From contig JAIWNI010000020.1 in NCBI GenBank assembly GCA_025331435.1, positions 296,022 to 360,021 on the forward strand: a stretch of DNA of 64,000 nt, written 5' to 3'. This DNA comes from Choanephora cucurbitarum (Eukaryota; Mucoromycota; Mucoromycetes; Mucorales; Choanephoraceae). Of the stretch, positions 61,848 to 64,000 are shown in pieces. How positions within the stretch are numbered: the stretch's first letter is position 1; the number at the start of each line of letters is the position of its first letter. A program made the translations under genes and the position numbers. The notes beneath the pieces were generated by a model. It ran no database searches, had not been told where the DNA came from, and saw only the letters and a list, made by a program, of their open reading frames with translations.

Positions 61848-62357
61848 GTGCTTGAGAGCTTACGAGATGCTTTTTGGAATGACAAGATAGAACCCGATAC
61901 TTCAATTCTAGCGCAAACAACTCACTTAACTCAACCAGTCTCACCGACTGCTGATGCTCTGACACACATGGGCTCACCAACACCCACTGACACTAATTCA
62001 ATCAACACGGAGGTGGAAAGACCGATGAAGCGAACACGATCTGAACCAGACTCAGATCTTACATACCAAAACGAACTAAAACAAAATAAACAGAAACGTG
62101 CTCGAAAAAGCACTCCAGAAATCAAGATCCATTATCATGGCCTAAACTCATACACATCTCTATCATGGATGAAAAAGACTCTTGTGCGGCAAATCAAGTG
62201 TGCTTCTGCTAAAGAGCCAGAACTTTTATCTGTATTGAATCAAGCTTATCGATCCAAATCTATGGAACAAAAACGACATTTATCTTCATACCTTTTACCT
62301 GTTGCACGAGCTACACGAAGAGCAAACATCGTTCAGCTTCTTCTCAATTACCAATAA
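61848..62357 (+). CDS. Hypothetical protein, start uncertain
   Basis: A 169-codon frame, possibly extended upstream to about 61805. N-terminal Ser/Thr/Pro-rich region, then a basic segment that could be a nuclear signal (PMKRTRSEPDS and KQNKQKRARKS). The C-terminal part (IKIHYHGLNSYTSLSWMKKTLVRQIKCASAKEPELLSVLNQAYRSKSMEQKRHL) is helical and ordinary in composition. No family is recognised, and no intron is needed. It could be a small host gene or part of a repeated element. Confidence 0.4.
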   Translation: MLESLRDAFWNDKIEPDTSILAQTTHLTQPVSPTADALTHMGSPTPTDTNSINTEVERPMKRTRSEPDSDLTYQNELKQNKQKRARKSTPEIKIHYHGLNSYTSLSWMKKTLVRQIKCASAKEPELLSVLNQAYRSKSMEQKRHLSSYLLPVARATRRANIVQLLLNYQ

Positions 62358-62961
62358 AGCGAAAAGCGAGCATCGGATAGAGCTCACTATAATTCACTTA
62401 AAACTACGGAGCTCATAAAGGTAGTTACTGCTCTGAAGGAATTCTCTGGGTCGATAGTGTATATAGTTATTTGTCTTCTCATGATATTATTTTGTTCTTG
62501 AAAATTCGAGGGCTGATCCAAATAAATCATTGATAGGTAGCATTTGATTTGACAGCCCTATATGTCATAATAATAACTTTGTAGAAGAAAAGCACAAGCA
62601 GTTTCTCTTAACAACGAATATATAGCAAGTGAAAACTTTCTCTTGTAACAGCTTGTTTCTTTCCTAAAAAATTTGTCAATTACCTCAACAGAACTATTCC
62701 GCTCAAACGATATCTTGAACTTATATTTCTTGATTTTTCTTACAAAAAAGAATCAGATTTTGTCATTGAATCAAGCAAAAGTCAAAACAACTTCACTTCT
62801 AAATAAGGATCAAATGAAAAATATGTTATGCTGGTGCGAAAGCTAGTAAAATCATTTGGTCTAAATTAAGCTCTATGAACAAATCTGTTATGCTTAAGCG
62901 GCCAAAACGATAATATAGAAACAGTGGCTACAATATGATCTTGAGAAAAGCAGCAATGATA
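62358..62961. other. Intergenic region
   Basis: AT-rich; nothing is recognised before the MITE. Confidence 0.4.
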
Positions 62962-63134
62962 CAGTAGTCGCTTTATTTAAGAGTGTGCATATTCTTGAGA
63001 AATACACTCTTATATTGAGCATACTCTTAAATCGAATGGTATTTTAGTGCTTGAAGCGATTTTCAAGTTGAAGGATTGCACTCTTATATTGAGCATACTC
63101 TTAAATCAAACACTCTTAAATCGAGCGACTACTG
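62962..63134. mobile_element. Tc1/mariner-like MITE
   Basis: 173 bp flanked by TA on both sides (62960-62961 and 63135-63136). Inverted ends are cagtagtcgctttatttaag on the left and the complement of cagtagtcgctcgatttaag on the right: about 27 bp with three mismatches. A 29-nt segment beginning cactcttatattgagcat occurs twice inside (63006 and 63079). TA duplication and CAGT ends fit the Tc1/mariner superfamily. Non-coding. Confidence 0.75.
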
Positions 63135-63337
63135 TAGTATTACAACTCTCATCGCATCCACAACACCATCTGCCTGCATTAGTACAAAATGCTTACCGAT
63201 GATATGGATCACTAAACCTAATTGCTTGAAAGCCAAAAAGATAATACCGGACACTTGCCGCAAAAATACCGGAATTTTACCGGACTTTTGGCAAAATTGA
63301 GGGACTTATTTCACTAACTGGACCAAAAATCATACAA

Positions 63338-63355
63338 GGGGATGTAGCTCAGGTG
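63338..63355 (+). pseudogene. tRNA-Ala 5' fragment (A-box only)
   Basis: ggggatgtagctcaggtg is the acceptor 5' strand and D-arm start of a eukaryotic tRNA-Ala, with the A box tagctcaggtg. After it the sequence changes to attatattttatt; there is no anticodon arm and no B box. Either a tRNA-derived SINE head or a tRNA gene interrupted by an insertion. Confidence 0.5.
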
Positions 63356-64000
63356 AAACATTATATTTTATTATATACAACAATTCTTTGGGCAACTCTA
63401 TGGAGCATAAGCCGGATTGGATGAACTAAACTAAATAAAAGAGTGGGAAAAAAGTACAAAAAACCCAGCAGAAAAACGAACAAAAGGGAAAAGAGGAAAC
63501 AGAAGGACAGGAAGAGAGAGCAACAGAGTACTGAGACAACTTTAGAGCCCAAAGGCAGCACCAACGGATGGGAACTTTGATAATCACTTACCACCGTGGT
63601 TGCGCAGTGAGCAGGCTAAAGAGGTCATTTTGTCTATGGAGAGATCGGAGGAGAAGGAGGAGGAGGAGGAGGAGGAAGCCATGATCCATTTGGATCAGGT
63701 TCTGGAGCGATGGTAGCAAGAGGATGCACCAGAGAGTCTATTGCATGAAGCAATTGGAGAAGAGAGGACCAAAAAGGAGGAGGACCAGTGGAAGCCTTTA
63801 CAGGCAGAGAGTTGAGGGCATGGTCGATCGGATGAACGCCAGCCGGAGGAGAAGGGAGGTCGAAAAAGAGGGATGGATCAAGTGCACTACAAGACAAGAA
63901 ATGATCTCTTGAAATGTAGGCACCGGAGAGGCAGGGACATTCTTCACGAAGATTCGCAAAGCGACCAAGACGCCAACGAACAAGCCTACTGCGAGCAGTA
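63356..64000. other. Unassigned region of higher GC at the window edge
   Basis: Base composition turns purine-rich and GC-richer than the rest, with a (GGA)n tract at 63646-63678. Leftward frames contain a short MASSSSSSSFSSDLSIDKM-type start near 63682 and rightward ones EER-rich text, but neither matches a family. This may be one end of a mobile element that continues past the window. Confidence 0.3.

Noticed and set aside
63361..63897. Leftward Ser/Leu/Phe- and Pro-rich frames at the right edge
   Set aside because: Low-complexity translation of purine-rich DNA on the opposite strand; no family resemblance that I can support.

Overview
The window is eukaryotic and looks like an AT-rich fungal genome of the Mucorales type (Mucoromycota). 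This is inferred from dense genes with many short introns (about 45-80 bp, GT...AG, with branch sites like ctaac), fungal mitochondrial and splicing genes, a CP2/Grainyhead factor, and Fanzor, MULE and retroelement debris. I assigned no species. All splice sites were placed by hand, by keeping frame and family motifs continuous, so exon edges are good but not proven.

Left part (0.5-17.6 kb) is ordinary gene-dense chromosome: an HKD phospholipase D with PX and PH domains; a TMEM164-like membrane protein; a secreted two-LysM protein with a Lys/Ser/Thr repeat and a 3D-like C-terminal domain; a NAPE-PLD-like metallo-beta-lactamase; dihydrofolate reductase; a head-to-head pair of F1-ATPase genes (delta and beta subunits); and a CP2/Grainyhead transcription factor. 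Then come 5.7 kb without genes, holding one near-perfect foldback MITE (22152-22563).

Middle part (23.3-41 kb): a bacterial-type L-lactate permease, a GATA zinc-finger protein, the splicing factor SYF1 (tail to tail with the GATA gene), cytochrome oxidase subunit VIa, the TUP1 co-repressor with a 40-Gln tract, an F-box protein, and a CRAL-TRIO/RhoGAP protein.

Right part (41-64 kb) is an accessory, transposon-rich zone: a broken Fanzor (eukaryotic TnpB homologue), 4.4 kb of gene-free DNA, an intact FucP-type sugar transporter, a decayed MULE transposase, a LINE-type RT tail, and an intron-rich gene of unknown function with a PD-(D/E)XK-like signature linked to an RT fragment. A 2.15 kb piece of that last block is present a second time in inverted orientation at 37.0-39.2 kb. 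Beyond it lie a four-copy array whose identical 44-nt core is flanked by two different complementary arm pairs (56434-56762, structured-RNA-like), decayed small ORFs, an intact PAK/STE20 kinase, a Tc1/mariner-like MITE and an 18-nt tRNA-Ala head at the edge of a region of different composition.

The two items most worth following are the 56.4 kb array, which behaves like a conserved structured RNA with compensating stems, and the Fanzor locus. Among host genes, the cluster of PLD, TMEM164-like and NAPE-PLD-like genes within 10 kb and the divergent ATP16/ATP2 promoter stand out.
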